NCBI RefSeq assembly: GCF_020687205.1
Contig: NZ_JAJEQE010000029.1
Coordinates: forward strand, 1-39,257
DNA from: Hominisplanchenecus faecis
Lineage (GTDB): Bacteria > Bacillota > Clostridia > Lachnospirales > Lachnospiraceae
Direction: 5' to 3'
Length of the DNA: 39,257 nucleotides
Both the position numbers and the translations under genes were made by a program. The notes beneath the pieces are model-generated. The model was given only the letters and a program-made list of their open reading frames with translations. It did not search any database and had not been told where the DNA came from. Numbering within the stretch: the stretch's first letter is position 1; each line of letters begins with the position of its first letter. Below, in pieces: positions 1 to 6,550 of the stretch.

Positions 1-215
1 TTGTGTAAAATAATACAGCCATGATGAATTCGAAAACAAATCGCTCTGACGGTAGCAAGGCTTCCGTCGTGAGGTTTGCGATGTTGCCTCCCCAGAGAGC
101 CGCTGTCTGAGCCTCGAAGAGGCGAGTTTAGGCGGAAGGGCGGCTAACAGGCGAGCGAACCGAACAGGAAACGATGCGTGTCAGGAGATTGTTTTCGAAT
201 CATCATGGCGTACTA
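1..215. repeat. Dispersed palindromic repeat element, left copy
   Basis: Bases 18-50 and 179-209 are imperfect reverse complements of each other, with a shared core of GCCATGATGA followed by TTCGAAAACAA. The whole stretch can therefore fold as one long interrupted hairpin. Smaller hairpins lie inside it, for example GCCTC-GAA-GAGGC near 114-126 and GACGG/CCGTC near 48-68. Bases 135-211 match the reverse complement of the extreme right end of the window (39181-39257) with about 3 mismatches in 77. There is no transposase or convincing reading frame inside. It could be a non-autonomous mobile element or a structured-RNA repeat. It begins right after the stop codon of the ACT-domain gene on the minus strand. 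Confidence 0.8.
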
Positions 216-259
216 TTTTTACAAAACTATTTTATATTTTATGGCGTTCATTTGCACAT

Positions 260-661
260 TTACAATACTGTATACCCTTTGCGTTCGATACAGGCTTTCA
301 CTTCCATAATATCCTCGGAATGGAATACCATGATCGGCATGCCTGTCTCGCGGTTAAAGGAAAGGTACAGGTAATTTACATTGATATTGCTCTCGGAAAG
401 TGCCTGGAGCAGCTGGTTCAGATTTCCGACTTCATCCATCAGTTCCACACCGACTACTTCCGTAAGGTGGCACAGAAGACCGGCTTGTGTCAGAGCATCT
501 ACGGCTGCTGCCGGATTGGATACGACCATGCGGACGATACCGTATTCGGCACTGTCATTTGTTACCGATCCCAGGATATTGATATCTTCACTGCGAAGAA
601 CACCTGTGATCTTTTCCATCATACCTCTTTGGTTTTCTGCAAATACAGATACTTGCTGCAT
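260..661 (-). CDS. Tandem ACT-domain amino-acid-binding protein
   Basis: The 133-residue protein consists of two ACT domains, roughly residues 3-65 and 70-130, with no catalytic domain. Each opens with the usual beta strand followed by a Gly-containing turn (for example NQRGMMEKITGVL in the first). Stand-alone double-ACT proteins of this size (COG4747-like) are thought to bind amino acids and act as small regulatory or sensor proteins; the ligand cannot be read from sequence. The start is supported by AGGAGG at 672-677 (minus strand). A near-consensus promoter lies about 100 bases upstream. The gene is monocistronic and is followed within about 45 bases by the palindromic repeat. Confidence 0.85.
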   Translation of the reverse strand: MQQVSVFAENQRGMMEKITGVLRSEDINILGSVTNDSAEYGIVRMVVSNPAAAVDALTQAGLLCHLTEVVGVELMDEVGNLNQLLQALSESNINVNYLYLSFNRETGMPIMVFHSEDIMEVKACIERKGYTVL

Positions 662-763
662 AATAAAAATCCTCCTGATTCAAGAATAAATGAATATATC
701 GTAGTTTTGATGTATGCGAATGGCTCTCGAGTAAAGAAAAATTCGCATCCTGCTCATCTATCC

Positions 764-792
764 ATTGTAAGAGTTTCTGCACAATAAGTCAA
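764..792 (-). promoter_or_regulatory. Sigma-A-type promoter for the ACT-domain gene
   Basis: Read on the minus strand, TTGACT (787-792) is followed by a 17-base spacer and TACAAT (764-769); each box matches consensus at 5 of 6 positions. The predicted transcript would have a leader of about 100 bases before the ACT-protein start. No recognised riboswitch was seen in that leader. Confidence 0.65.
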
Positions 793-823
793 TAAGTTAA
801 TGCTTTGCAGTGGAAAAATAACA

Positions 824-1060
824 CTATTCAAACAGATCCTGAATTTTTACGCCAAGTACTTTTGCAAGTCCCATTAGTTCAATGTCAGTGACGGTCCGAC
901 TTTTGTCCTCAATTCTTGAAATGGAACCGCGGCAGATATAAACAGCCTGTGTTTCCAGACGTTCGGAAAGCTGTTGCTGGCTTAAGTGATGTTTTTTTCG
1001 CAGAACCCGGAGCCGGTCGCCGATCAGGTTCATTTCTTTTCCTTCTATAATTCGCGGCAT
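824..1060 (-). CDS. Small XRE-family HTH regulator
   Basis: The 78-residue protein is little more than one Cro/C1-type helix-turn-helix domain. Helices 2-3 fall in LSQQQLSERL and GSISRIEDKSR, and the C-terminus (LAKVLGVKIQDLFE) is typical of XRE regulators. It should bind DNA as a dimer and has no sensing or oligomerisation domain. The ATG at 1060 is preceded by AGGAGG with 6-base spacing. A second ATG nine codons in (1033) also has a purine-rich site (GAAGGA) and could be an alternative start. Its target is unknown. It is transcribed toward the ACT gene but has its own upstream region. Confidence 0.85.
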   Translation of the reverse strand: MPRIIEGKEMNLIGDRLRVLRKKHHLSQQQLSERLETQAVYICRGSISRIEDKSRTVTDIELMGLAKVLGVKIQDLFE

Positions 1061-1467
1061 ATAAGTCCTCCTTTTTGGTAAAACAATTCATAAGGTCTCC
1101 TTGAACCCTTTATTGCACAGCGATCCTGTCAGGCAAATGTCAGCCAAGCTGCCCAGAATCGCGTGCCAAGTCTCACGTGCGTTCGACTTGAATTCATGCG
1201 GAAATTGTTTGGTCAAACACATGGTAAACGAAAATTGAAAAAGGGCTGTCCCGTTAAAGGACAGCATGTGCCTTTACAGGACAAAATATGTCGTAAAAGA
1301 GCCAAAAAGCAGAAACATGATACCCTGGATTCCTGGCATTGACAGAAAAAAGAAAAAAAGATAAGATGAACACAGAGCAGGCAATTCCAGAACCGAGAAC
1401 AGAAAGTATAAAAAATCAGACGGGATGCCTGTATCAGTTTTACGGAAATTGAGAAAGGGAGAAAGCG
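1061..1467. other. Intergenic region between divergent genes
   Basis: No convincing gene is seen. It holds a perfect 7-bp inverted repeat, GCTGTCC/GGACAGC (1245-1265). Flanking A-rich sequence at 1231-1242 makes this read as an intrinsic terminator on the minus strand, although no minus-strand gene enters it from the right. It also holds the promoter for the DUF6472 gene at 1339-1367. The remainder shows no recognisable element. Confidence 0.5.
1339..1367 (+). promoter_or_regulatory. Promoter of the DUF6472 gene
   Basis: A perfect -35 TTGACA (1339-1344), a 17-base A-rich spacer and TAAGAT (1362-1367, 4 of 6 consensus). The transcript would start about 95 bases before the ATG at 1468. Confidence 0.6.
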
Positions 1468-1644
1468 ATGCGTAATGACTGTGAAACCTGTGTGAATTAT
1501 GTATACGACGAGGACTGTGAAGAATCCATCTGTACAGTGAATCTTGATGAGGATGAGCTGGTGCGTTTTATGGAGGACAGCCACTATTGTTGCCCATATT
1601 ATCGGCTGGATGATGAATATGCAGTTGTCCGCAAGCAGATGTAG
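1468..1644 (+). CDS. DUF6472-type small Cys-rich protein
   Basis: This 58-codon frame has a ribosome binding site (GGGAGAAAG) just before its ATG. The acidic protein carries six cysteines (5, 8, 17, 22, 41, 42), starting with a CxxC pair. It ends in an aromatic, charged tail with a CCPYYRL-type motif. That layout matches the DUF6472 family of Lachnospiraceae; the family name is from memory and its function is unknown. The cysteine spacing suggests metal (zinc) binding, which is inference. A good promoter lies upstream and a NUDIX gene downstream. Confidence 0.75.
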   Translation: MRNDCETCVNYVYDEDCEESICTVNLDEDELVRFMEDSHYCCPYYRLDDEYAVVRKQM

Positions 1645-1668
1645 GGAAATATGCAGGTATGAAACTTA

Positions 1669-1717
1669 ATTCAAGAATGCCTCTGGCATTCTTGCTGTGA
1701 GGTGCACGTCATGCACC
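1669..1717 (+). repeat. Dispersed hairpin repeat, copy 1 (short form)
   Basis: AAGAATGCC-TCT-GGCATTCTT forms a perfect 9-bp hairpin (1673-1693). A second perfect hairpin, GGTGCA-CGTCA-TGCACC, follows at 1701-1717. Bases 1669-1715 match the reverse complement of 22077-22123 at 44 of 47 positions. It lies between the DUF6472 and NUDIX genes and runs up to the NUDIX ribosome binding site. Confidence 0.8.
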
Positions 1718-1741
1718 GGGAAAGGGAGGAAAAGACAGAAA

Positions 1742-2224
1742 ATGGGACTTACAACACTTTGTTATCTGGAAAAGGATGACCGCTATCTGATGCTGCACCG
1801 CATCAAAAAAGAGGTGGATGTCAATAAAGATAAGTGGATCGGGGTCGGCGGGCATTTTGAGAAGGACGAGACGCCGGAAGAATGTCTGCTCCGTGAAGTA
1901 AAGGAAGAGACAGGGCTTACGCTCACTTCCTGGCGTTTCCGGGGACTGGTCACGTTTCTTTCGGATGCATGGGAAACGGAATATATGTGTCTTTACACGG
2001 CGGATGGCTTTGAAGGGGATATGATCACCTGCGATGAAGGAACGCTGGAGTGGGTAAAGAAAAGTGAGCTTGAAAGGCTGAACCTCTGGGAAGGCGATAA
2101 AATCTTTTTTAAACTTTTAAAAGAAGAGCATCCGTTTTTTTCTCTGAAACTGAAATACCGGGGCGATGTGCTGACTGAGGCAGTGCTGGATGGAAAAAGG
2201 CTGAAAACCGAAAATCAAGGTTGA
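1742..2224 (+). CDS. NUDIX hydrolase (8-oxo-dGTP diphosphatase-like)
   Basis: The 160-residue protein has a complete NUDIX box, GX5EX7REUXEEXGU, at residues 37-59, with the metal-binding REVKEE core intact. It should hydrolyse a nucleoside diphosphate linked to another moiety. The overall look (MutT/8-oxo-dGTP diphosphatase type in Firmicutes) suggests nucleotide-pool cleaning, but substrate cannot be fixed from sequence. I chose the ATG at 1742, preceded by GGGAGG at 1724-1729. The longer GTG-started frame from 1697 would have to translate the dispersed hairpin repeat. The stop codon overlaps the -35 box of the purine operon promoter. Confidence 0.88.
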   Translation: MGLTTLCYLEKDDRYLMLHRIKKEVDVNKDKWIGVGGHFEKDETPEECLLREVKEETGLTLTSWRFRGLVTFLSDAWETEYMCLYTADGFEGDMITCDEGTLEWVKKSELERLNLWEGDKIFFKLLKEEHPFFSLKLKYRGDVLTEAVLDGKRLKTENQG

Positions 2225-2249
2225 CTTTTTTTCAGGGAAATGGTAAGGT
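2221..2249 (+). promoter_or_regulatory. Promoter of the riboswitch-controlled purine operon
   Basis: TTGACT at 2221-2226 overlaps the NUDIX stop codon. A 17-base spacer is followed by TAAGGT at 2244-2249. The -35 is strong and the -10 weak. The predicted transcript starts just 5' of the ZTP aptamer, which supports the call. Confidence 0.45.
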
Positions 2250-2260
2250 TTAAATAATTA

Positions 2261-2325
2261 TACGACTGACGGAAGTGGAATAGACCACAGGGAGTATAAG
2301 GGTAAAAGTGTCGACCGTCTGGGCA
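2261..2325 (+). ncRNA. ZTP riboswitch aptamer (pfl RNA)
   Basis: The hallmark elements appear in order. The ACTGACGG strand of P1 has GACGG (2268-2272) pairing with CCGTC (2315-2319). The P2 hairpin is GTGG/CCAC (2275-2278 with 2285-2288). Then come the conserved GGGAG (2290-2294) and the 3' CTGGGC (2319-2324) that forms the ligand pocket. ZTP riboswitches sense the purine intermediate ZMP/ZTP (AICAR phosphates), which accumulates when 10-formyl-tetrahydrofolate is short. Here the downstream genes are exactly the two that consume ZMP and close the IMP ring, so family and context agree. Confidence 0.92.
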
Positions 2326-2335
2326 GATCTTGCTT

Positions 2336-2358
2336 GGAGTGTGCGGCACATTTTTTTT
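2336..2358 (+). terminator. Putative ZTP riboswitch expression platform (intrinsic terminator)
   Basis: GTGTG-CGG-CACAT with flanking G-U/A-U pairs runs into a tract of eight T residues, immediately downstream of the aptamer. Ligand binding would be expected to stabilise the aptamer and allow read-through into the purine genes. The stem is short and AU/GU-rich at its base, so the exact competing fold is uncertain. Confidence 0.5.
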
Positions 2359-2459
2359 GCCTTGGTCTGAATTCGGATTTTTGGCAAAATGAAATGTTCT
2401 GTGGATTGGCACAGTGCTTCAAAGCAGGTTGAGAGTGAAAAGAAAAGGAGAATGCAAAC

Positions 2460-3173
2460 ATGGAAATGTTATCGATTGAAAAAGAACTTCAGGAAAATTC
2501 TTATCCGGGAAGAGGTATCATCATTGGAAGATCCAAGGATGGTACAAAGGCAGTGACCGCTTATTTTATCATGGGAAGAAGCGAGAACAGCCGCAACCGT
2601 ATCTTTGTGGAGGATGGAGAAGGCATCCGAACACAGGCATTTGATCCTTCCAAGCTGGTTGACCCGAGCCTGATCATCTACGCACCGGTACGTGTGCTGG
2701 GAAATAAGACGATCGTTACAAACGGAGATCAGACCGATACCATCTACGAAGGCATGGATCGTCAGCTTACATTTGAACAGTCTCTTCGAAGCCGTGAGTT
2801 TGAGCCGGATGCACCGAACTATACACCGCGTATCTCCGGTATCATGCACATCGAAAACGGAAAATACAGCTATGCAATGTCGATTTTAAAGAGCAATAAC
2901 GGAAATCCGGATTCCTGCAACCGCTACACGTTTGCATATGAAAACTGTGTGGCAGGCGAAGGACATTTCATCCATACCTACAAGTGCGACGGCAATCCGC
3001 TGCCAAGTTTCGAAGGAGAACCGAAACTGATCGCAATTCCGGATGATATGGAAACATTTACCGAAACCCTGTGGAACAGTCTGAACAAGGATAACAAAGT
3101 CTCCCTGTTTGTGCGTTACATCGACATCGCAACCGGAAAATATGAGACAAAGATCGTAAATAAAAACAGATAA
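2460..3173 (+). CDS. purO: IMP cyclohydrolase, PurO-type
   Basis: The 237-residue protein matches the IMP_cyclohyd family (PF07826, COG3363), first characterised in archaea as PurO. Family-like segments are NSYPGRGIIIGRS near the N-terminus, AYFIMGRSENSRNR, and the long NSLNKDNKVSLFVRYID segment near the end. It catalyses ring closure of FAICAR to IMP, the last step of de novo purine synthesis, and replaces the N-terminal cyclohydrolase half of bifunctional PurH. AAGGAG precedes the ATG. It lies behind a ZTP riboswitch and just upstream of a stand-alone AICAR transformylase. The gene name follows the archaeal family. Confidence 0.85.
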   Translation: MEMLSIEKELQENSYPGRGIIIGRSKDGTKAVTAYFIMGRSENSRNRIFVEDGEGIRTQAFDPSKLVDPSLIIYAPVRVLGNKTIVTNGDQTDTIYEGMDRQLTFEQSLRSREFEPDAPNYTPRISGIMHIENGKYSYAMSILKSNNGNPDSCNRYTFAYENCVAGEGHFIHTYKCDGNPLPSFEGEPKLIAIPDDMETFTETLWNSLNKDNKVSLFVRYIDIATGKYETKIVNKNR

Positions 3174-3205
3174 GAATTGTGAGAGTACGAAGTACGGAAC
3201 AATTC
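3174..3205 (+). repeat. 32-nt hairpin repeat, copy 1
   Basis: GAATTGT (3174-3180) pairs with ACAATTC (3199-3205), and inside it GTAC-GAA-GTAC forms a second short stem. A close copy occurs at 27939-27970, where the outer stem is GGATTGT/ACAATCC, a compensatory A-T to G-C change. Here it sits between purO and the transformylase gene, starting at the purO stop codon. Confidence 0.75.
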
Positions 3206-3258
3206 GTATGGCATCTTATGAATTAACGTATATTATGAAACGTCAGGAGGAAATCAGA

Positions 3259-4437
3259 ATGAAAGAATTAGAACTGAAATATGGCTGTAACCCGAATCAG
3301 AAACCATCTAAGATCTACATGGCAGACGGCAGTGACCTTCCGATCAAAGTGCTGATGGGAAGACCTGGATACATCAATTTCCTGGATGCATTTAACGGCT
3401 GGCAGCTGGTAAGAGAATTAAAAGAGGCAACCGGACTGCCGGCAGCGACTTCTTTTAAACATGTTTCACCGGCAGGTGCAGCGATCGGTCTGCCGATGTC
3501 TGATGTCCTGAAAAAAATCTACTGGGTAGATGACATGGGTGATCTTTCACCGCTGGCATGTGCTTATGCAAGAGCAAGAGGTGCAGACCGTATGTCTTCT
3601 TTCGGAGATTTTATTGCACTGTCCGATGTCTGCGACAAAGACACTGCCATGCTGATCAAACGTGAAGTATCCGACGGCGTGATCGCTCCTGGTTATAGCG
3701 AAGAAGCACTGGAGATCCTGGCACAGAAGAAAAAAGGAAATTACAACGTGATCCAGATCGATGAAAACTATGTTCCGGCAAAACTGGAGCACAAACAGGT
3801 ATTTGGTGTTACGTTTGAACAGGGTCGTCAGGATCTGAAGATTGACGATGAGCTGCTCTCCAACATCGTGACAAAAAACAAAGACATTCCGCAGAATGCA
3901 TTAAATGACCTGAAGATTTCTCTGATCACACTGAAATACACACAGTCTAACTCCGTATGCTATGTAAAAGACGGACAGGCGATCGGTATCGGTGCCGGAC
4001 AGCAGTCCCGTGTACACTGCACACGCCTTGCCGGACAGAAGGCTGACAACTGGTGGCTGCGTCAGTGCCCGAAAGTTCTGAACCTGCCGTTCATCGAAGG
4101 CATCCGTCGTGCAGACCGTGACAATGCGATCGACGTTTACATCGGAGACGAATATATGGATGTACTGGCTGACGGAGCATGGCAGAAAGTATTTACCGAG
4201 AAACCGGAAGTATTCACAAAAGAAGAGAAACGTGCATGGTTGGATCAGATGCAGGACGTAACACTTGGTTCTGATGCATTCTTCCCGTTCAGCGACAACA
4301 TCGAGCGTGCTCACAAGAGCGGTGTAAAATATATTGCAGAGCCGGGCGGATCCGTAAGAGATGACCTGGTGATTGAGACCTGCGATAAATATAATATGGC
4401 AATGGCATTTACAGGAATCCGTCTGTTCCATCACTAA
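3259..4437 (+). CDS. purH: AICAR transformylase (stand-alone PurH C-terminal domain)
   Basis: The 392-residue protein corresponds to the AICARFT domain of PurH without the usual N-terminal MGS-like cyclohydrolase domain. Typical segments are the N-terminal LKYGCNPNQKPS, SFKHVSPAGAAIG (the catalytic KHVSPAG region) and the C-terminal PGGSVRDDLVI. It transfers a formyl group from 10-formyl-THF to AICAR, giving FAICAR for PurO. ATG at 3259 has CAGGAGG eight bases upstream; the longer frame from 3208 has no such signal. It is co-transcribed with purO and probably ZTP-riboswitch controlled. The symbol purH is used by homology although only half of that enzyme is present. Confidence 0.92.
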   Translation: MKELELKYGCNPNQKPSKIYMADGSDLPIKVLMGRPGYINFLDAFNGWQLVRELKEATGLPAATSFKHVSPAGAAIGLPMSDVLKKIYWVDDMGDLSPLACAYARARGADRMSSFGDFIALSDVCDKDTAMLIKREVSDGVIAPGYSEEALEILAQKKKGNYNVIQIDENYVPAKLEHKQVFGVTFEQGRQDLKIDDELLSNIVTKNKDIPQNALNDLKISLITLKYTQSNSVCYVKDGQAIGIGAGQQSRVHCTRLAGQKADNWWLRQCPKVLNLPFIEGIRRADRDNAIDVYIGDEYMDVLADGAWQKVFTEKPEVFTKEEKRAWLDQMQDVTLGSDAFFPFSDNIERAHKSGVKYIAEPGGSVRDDLVIETCDKYNMAMAFTGIRLFHH

Positions 4438-4450
4438 AATCGAAAAAAGC

Positions 4451-4479
4451 TTGACGAAACCCAAGGTGCGTAATAAAAT
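4451..4479 (+). promoter_or_regulatory. Promoter of the aspartate aminotransferase gene
   Basis: TTGACG (4451-4456), a 17-base spacer and TAAAAT (4474-4479), each 5 of 6 to consensus. This suggests the aminotransferase is transcribed independently of the purine genes that end 14 bases upstream. Confidence 0.7.
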
Positions 4480-4554
4480 AGCTGATAGAGCAGGATACGT
4501 GCAGGGCAAACAAGTGTATTTTGCGTATGGACATGAAAGATGAGGAGGATTACT

Positions 4555-5841
4555 ATGACACCGTACAAGGATTTGAGCAGAGAAGAGCTGCTTAAGGAAA
4601 AAGAGAACCTGGAACAGCAGTTCGCAGAGATAAAGGCCAAAGGATTGAAGCTGGATATGTCCAGAGGAAAACCTTCTACCGCACAGCTGAATCTGTCAAT
4701 GGGAATGATGGATGTACTGGACAGCAATGCAGATCTGGTATGTGAAGAAGGCGTTGACTGCAGAAACTATGGCGTACTTGATGGTATTAAAGAAGCAAAA
4801 GAGCTTCTGGCTGATATGACAGAGGTATCTCCGGACAATATTATTATTTATGGAAACTCAAGTCTGAACGTTATGTACGATACGGTGGCACGTTCCATGA
4901 CTCATGGTGTAATGGGCAGCACTCCGTGGTGCAAACTGGATAAAGTAAAATTCCTGTGCCCGGTTCCTGGATATGACCGTCACTTCAAGATTACAGAGCA
5001 CTTCGGTATTGAGATGATCAACATTCCGATGCATGAAGATGGACCGGATATGGATATGGTTGAAGAATATGTCAACAACGATCCGGCAGTCAAAGGTATC
5101 TGGTGTGTGCCGAAATATTCCAACCCACAGGGTATCACCTATTCTGATGAAACAGTACGCCGTTTTGCAAGACTGAAACCGGCAGCAGAAGACTTCCGTA
5201 TTTACTGGGACAATGCATATGGTATTCATCATTTATATGAGGATAAACAGGACAATCTGGTTGAGATCCTGATGGAATGTAAAAAAGAAGGTAATCCGGA
5301 CATGGTTTACAAATTCTGCTCTACATCCAAAGTAAGCTTCCCGGGTTCCGGTGTGGCTGCAATCGGTACTTCCAAAGCAAATATTGCAGATATTAAAAAG
5401 CAGATGACCATTCAGACCATCGGTCATGATAAACTGAACCAGCTGCGTCACGTAAGATTCTTCAAAGATATCCACGGCATGGTGCTGCATATGAGAAAGC
5501 ATGCAGACATCCTGCGTCCGAAATTTGAAGCTGTATTGAGCGGACTGAAAAATGAGCTGGGCGGACTGGAGATCGGAAGCTGGCTTGAACCGCGCGGAGG
5601 ATACTTCATTTCCTTTGATTCACTGCCTGGCTGTGCAAAAGCAATCGTAGCCAAAGCAAAAGAAGCTGGTGTTGTTATGACCGATGCCGGTGCAACATTC
5701 CCATATGGAAAAGATCCGCAGGATTCCAATATTCGTATCGCACCGTCTTACCCGACACCGGAAGAGCTGAAAACGGCAACAGAAATCTTTGTACTGAGCG
5801 TAAAACTGGTAAGTATTGATAAGATTCTGGAAGATAAATAA
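4555..5841 (+). CDS. Class I aspartate aminotransferase, subclass Ic-like
   Basis: The 428-residue PLP enzyme belongs to the Asp_aminotransf group (PF12897). Visible landmarks are the N-terminal LDMSRGKPSTAQLNLS, YGNSSLNVMYD, the WCVPKYSNPQG segment, YWDNAYGIHHL and the PLP-lysine region FCSTSKVSFPGSG, with the lysine in TSK. The C-terminal SNIRIAPSYP carries the substrate-carboxylate arginine. It is expected to interconvert aspartate/2-oxoglutarate and oxaloacetate/glutamate; older annotations call this group MocR-like aminotransferases although no HTH is present. ATG at 4555 is preceded by AGGAGG with 6-base spacing. It has its own promoter and a strong terminator. Confidence 0.9.
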   Translation: MTPYKDLSREELLKEKENLEQQFAEIKAKGLKLDMSRGKPSTAQLNLSMGMMDVLDSNADLVCEEGVDCRNYGVLDGIKEAKELLADMTEVSPDNIIIYGNSSLNVMYDTVARSMTHGVMGSTPWCKLDKVKFLCPVPGYDRHFKITEHFGIEMINIPMHEDGPDMDMVEEYVNNDPAVKGIWCVPKYSNPQGITYSDETVRRFARLKPAAEDFRIYWDNAYGIHHLYEDKQDNLVEILMECKKEGNPDMVYKFCSTSKVSFPGSGVAAIGTSKANIADIKKQMTIQTIGHDKLNQLRHVRFFKDIHGMVLHMRKHADILRPKFEAVLSGLKNELGGLEIGSWLEPRGGYFISFDSLPGCAKAIVAKAKEAGVVMTDAGATFPYGKDPQDSNIRIAPSYPTPEELKTATEIFVLSVKLVSIDKILEDK

Positions 5842-5855
5842 AAATTTGAGAAAAC

Positions 5856-5900
5856 AGAGCCATGGCTGACTTTAAACGAAGTTGGTTATGGCTCTTTTTA
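5856..5900 (+). terminator. Intrinsic terminator after the aminotransferase
   Basis: AGAGCCAT pairs with ATGGCTCT at the base of a longer stem that also pairs GCTGACTT with AAGTTGGT, followed by a TTTTTAT tract. Confidence 0.9.
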
Positions 5901-5912
5901 TCGGAAAATTGG

Positions 5913-5941
5913 TTGAACTGAGAAAAAAGAGATGTTATACT
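5913..5941 (+). promoter_or_regulatory. Promoter of the V4R-GGDEF-XRE/cupin operon
   Basis: TTGAAC (5913-5918), a 17-base spacer and TATACT (5936-5941). It lies between the upstream terminator and the V4R start at 5998. Confidence 0.6.
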
Positions 5942-5997
5942 GAAATACATAGAATGATGAGTTAAGGAATAAATGGACACAGGCAGAGGAGAATACA

Positions 5998-6540
5998 ATG
6001 GAAGAAAATGTTTTTATGACGGGAGGGAAAGTTCTTACACTGGAGGATTATCTGCAGTATGATGCGGGCAGCAGAGGCAATCTCGGAGAAGAGCTTCCGG
6101 TGATGGTTTACCGTCTGCTGGAATATTCCCTGAAAGAGGAGCTGATCGGACAGTTTGGAAAGGAAAAGCAGATTGAGATTTTCCGAAATGCCGGACGCAA
6201 GGCGGGAGAATATTTTGCAAAGAAAATGCTGAATCTGGATCAGCCGCTGGATCAGTTTGTAAGTGAGCTTCAGAGTAAAATGCAGGAATTAAAGATCGGT
6301 GTGCTGCGTATCGAAAAGGTAGATGAGGAGAGCGGAAAGATCATTCTCAATGTGTCAGAGGATGCGGACTGTTCCGGACTTCCGATCCTTGGCGAGACGG
6401 TATGCAATTACGACGAAGGATTTATCGGCGGTATTTTAAGCATGTATTCCGGAAAGTTCTATACGGCAGTAGAGGTAGACTGCTGGGCAACCGGTGACCG
6501 CGTGTGCAGATTTCATGCAAATATAGAAGACGAAAAATAG
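5998..6540 (+). CDS. V4R-domain sensor protein
   Basis: The 180-residue protein ends in a V4R (4-vinyl reductase) domain (PF02830). The conserved tail has a gate-like glycine region (YDEGFIGGIL) and a paired-cysteine segment, DCWATGDRVCRFH. An N-terminal helical segment (residues 25-85) is typical of these proteins. V4R domains bind small hydrophobic molecules, or metal through their cysteines, and usually act as sensory modules of signalling proteins. Here the domain is a separate small protein, ten bases upstream of a diguanylate cyclase. I infer that it senses an input for that enzyme; the ligand is unknown. Confidence 0.8.
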   Translation: MEENVFMTGGKVLTLEDYLQYDAGSRGNLGEELPVMVYRLLEYSLKEELIGQFGKEKQIEIFRNAGRKAGEYFAKKMLNLDQPLDQFVSELQSKMQELKIGVLRIEKVDEESGKIILNVSEDADCSGLPILGETVCNYDEGFIGGILSMYSGKFYTAVEVDCWATGDRVCRFHANIEDEK

Positions 6541-6550
6541 GAGCATAGTC

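Noticed and set aside
588-782. 64-codon minus-strand frame in the ACT-gene leader
   Set aside because: It runs into the ACT gene out of frame, has no ribosome binding site and starts inside the predicted promoter.
909-1091. 60-codon minus-strand frame starting 31 bases upstream of the XRE gene
   Set aside because: It has an AAGGAG site, but it overlaps the XRE gene in another frame and looks like no protein; at most a leader peptide, which I cannot support.
1233-1265. Minus-strand terminator as evidence of a missing minus-strand gene at 1270-1460
   Set aside because: No minus-strand coding frame with start signals was found to its right; it may be a leftover or chance hairpin.
1213-1584. 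123-codon minus-strand frame over the DUF6472 gene
   Set aside because: It is antisense to a better-supported plus-strand gene with promoter and ribosome binding site, and its residues (many Phe, Cys, Leu) match no family.
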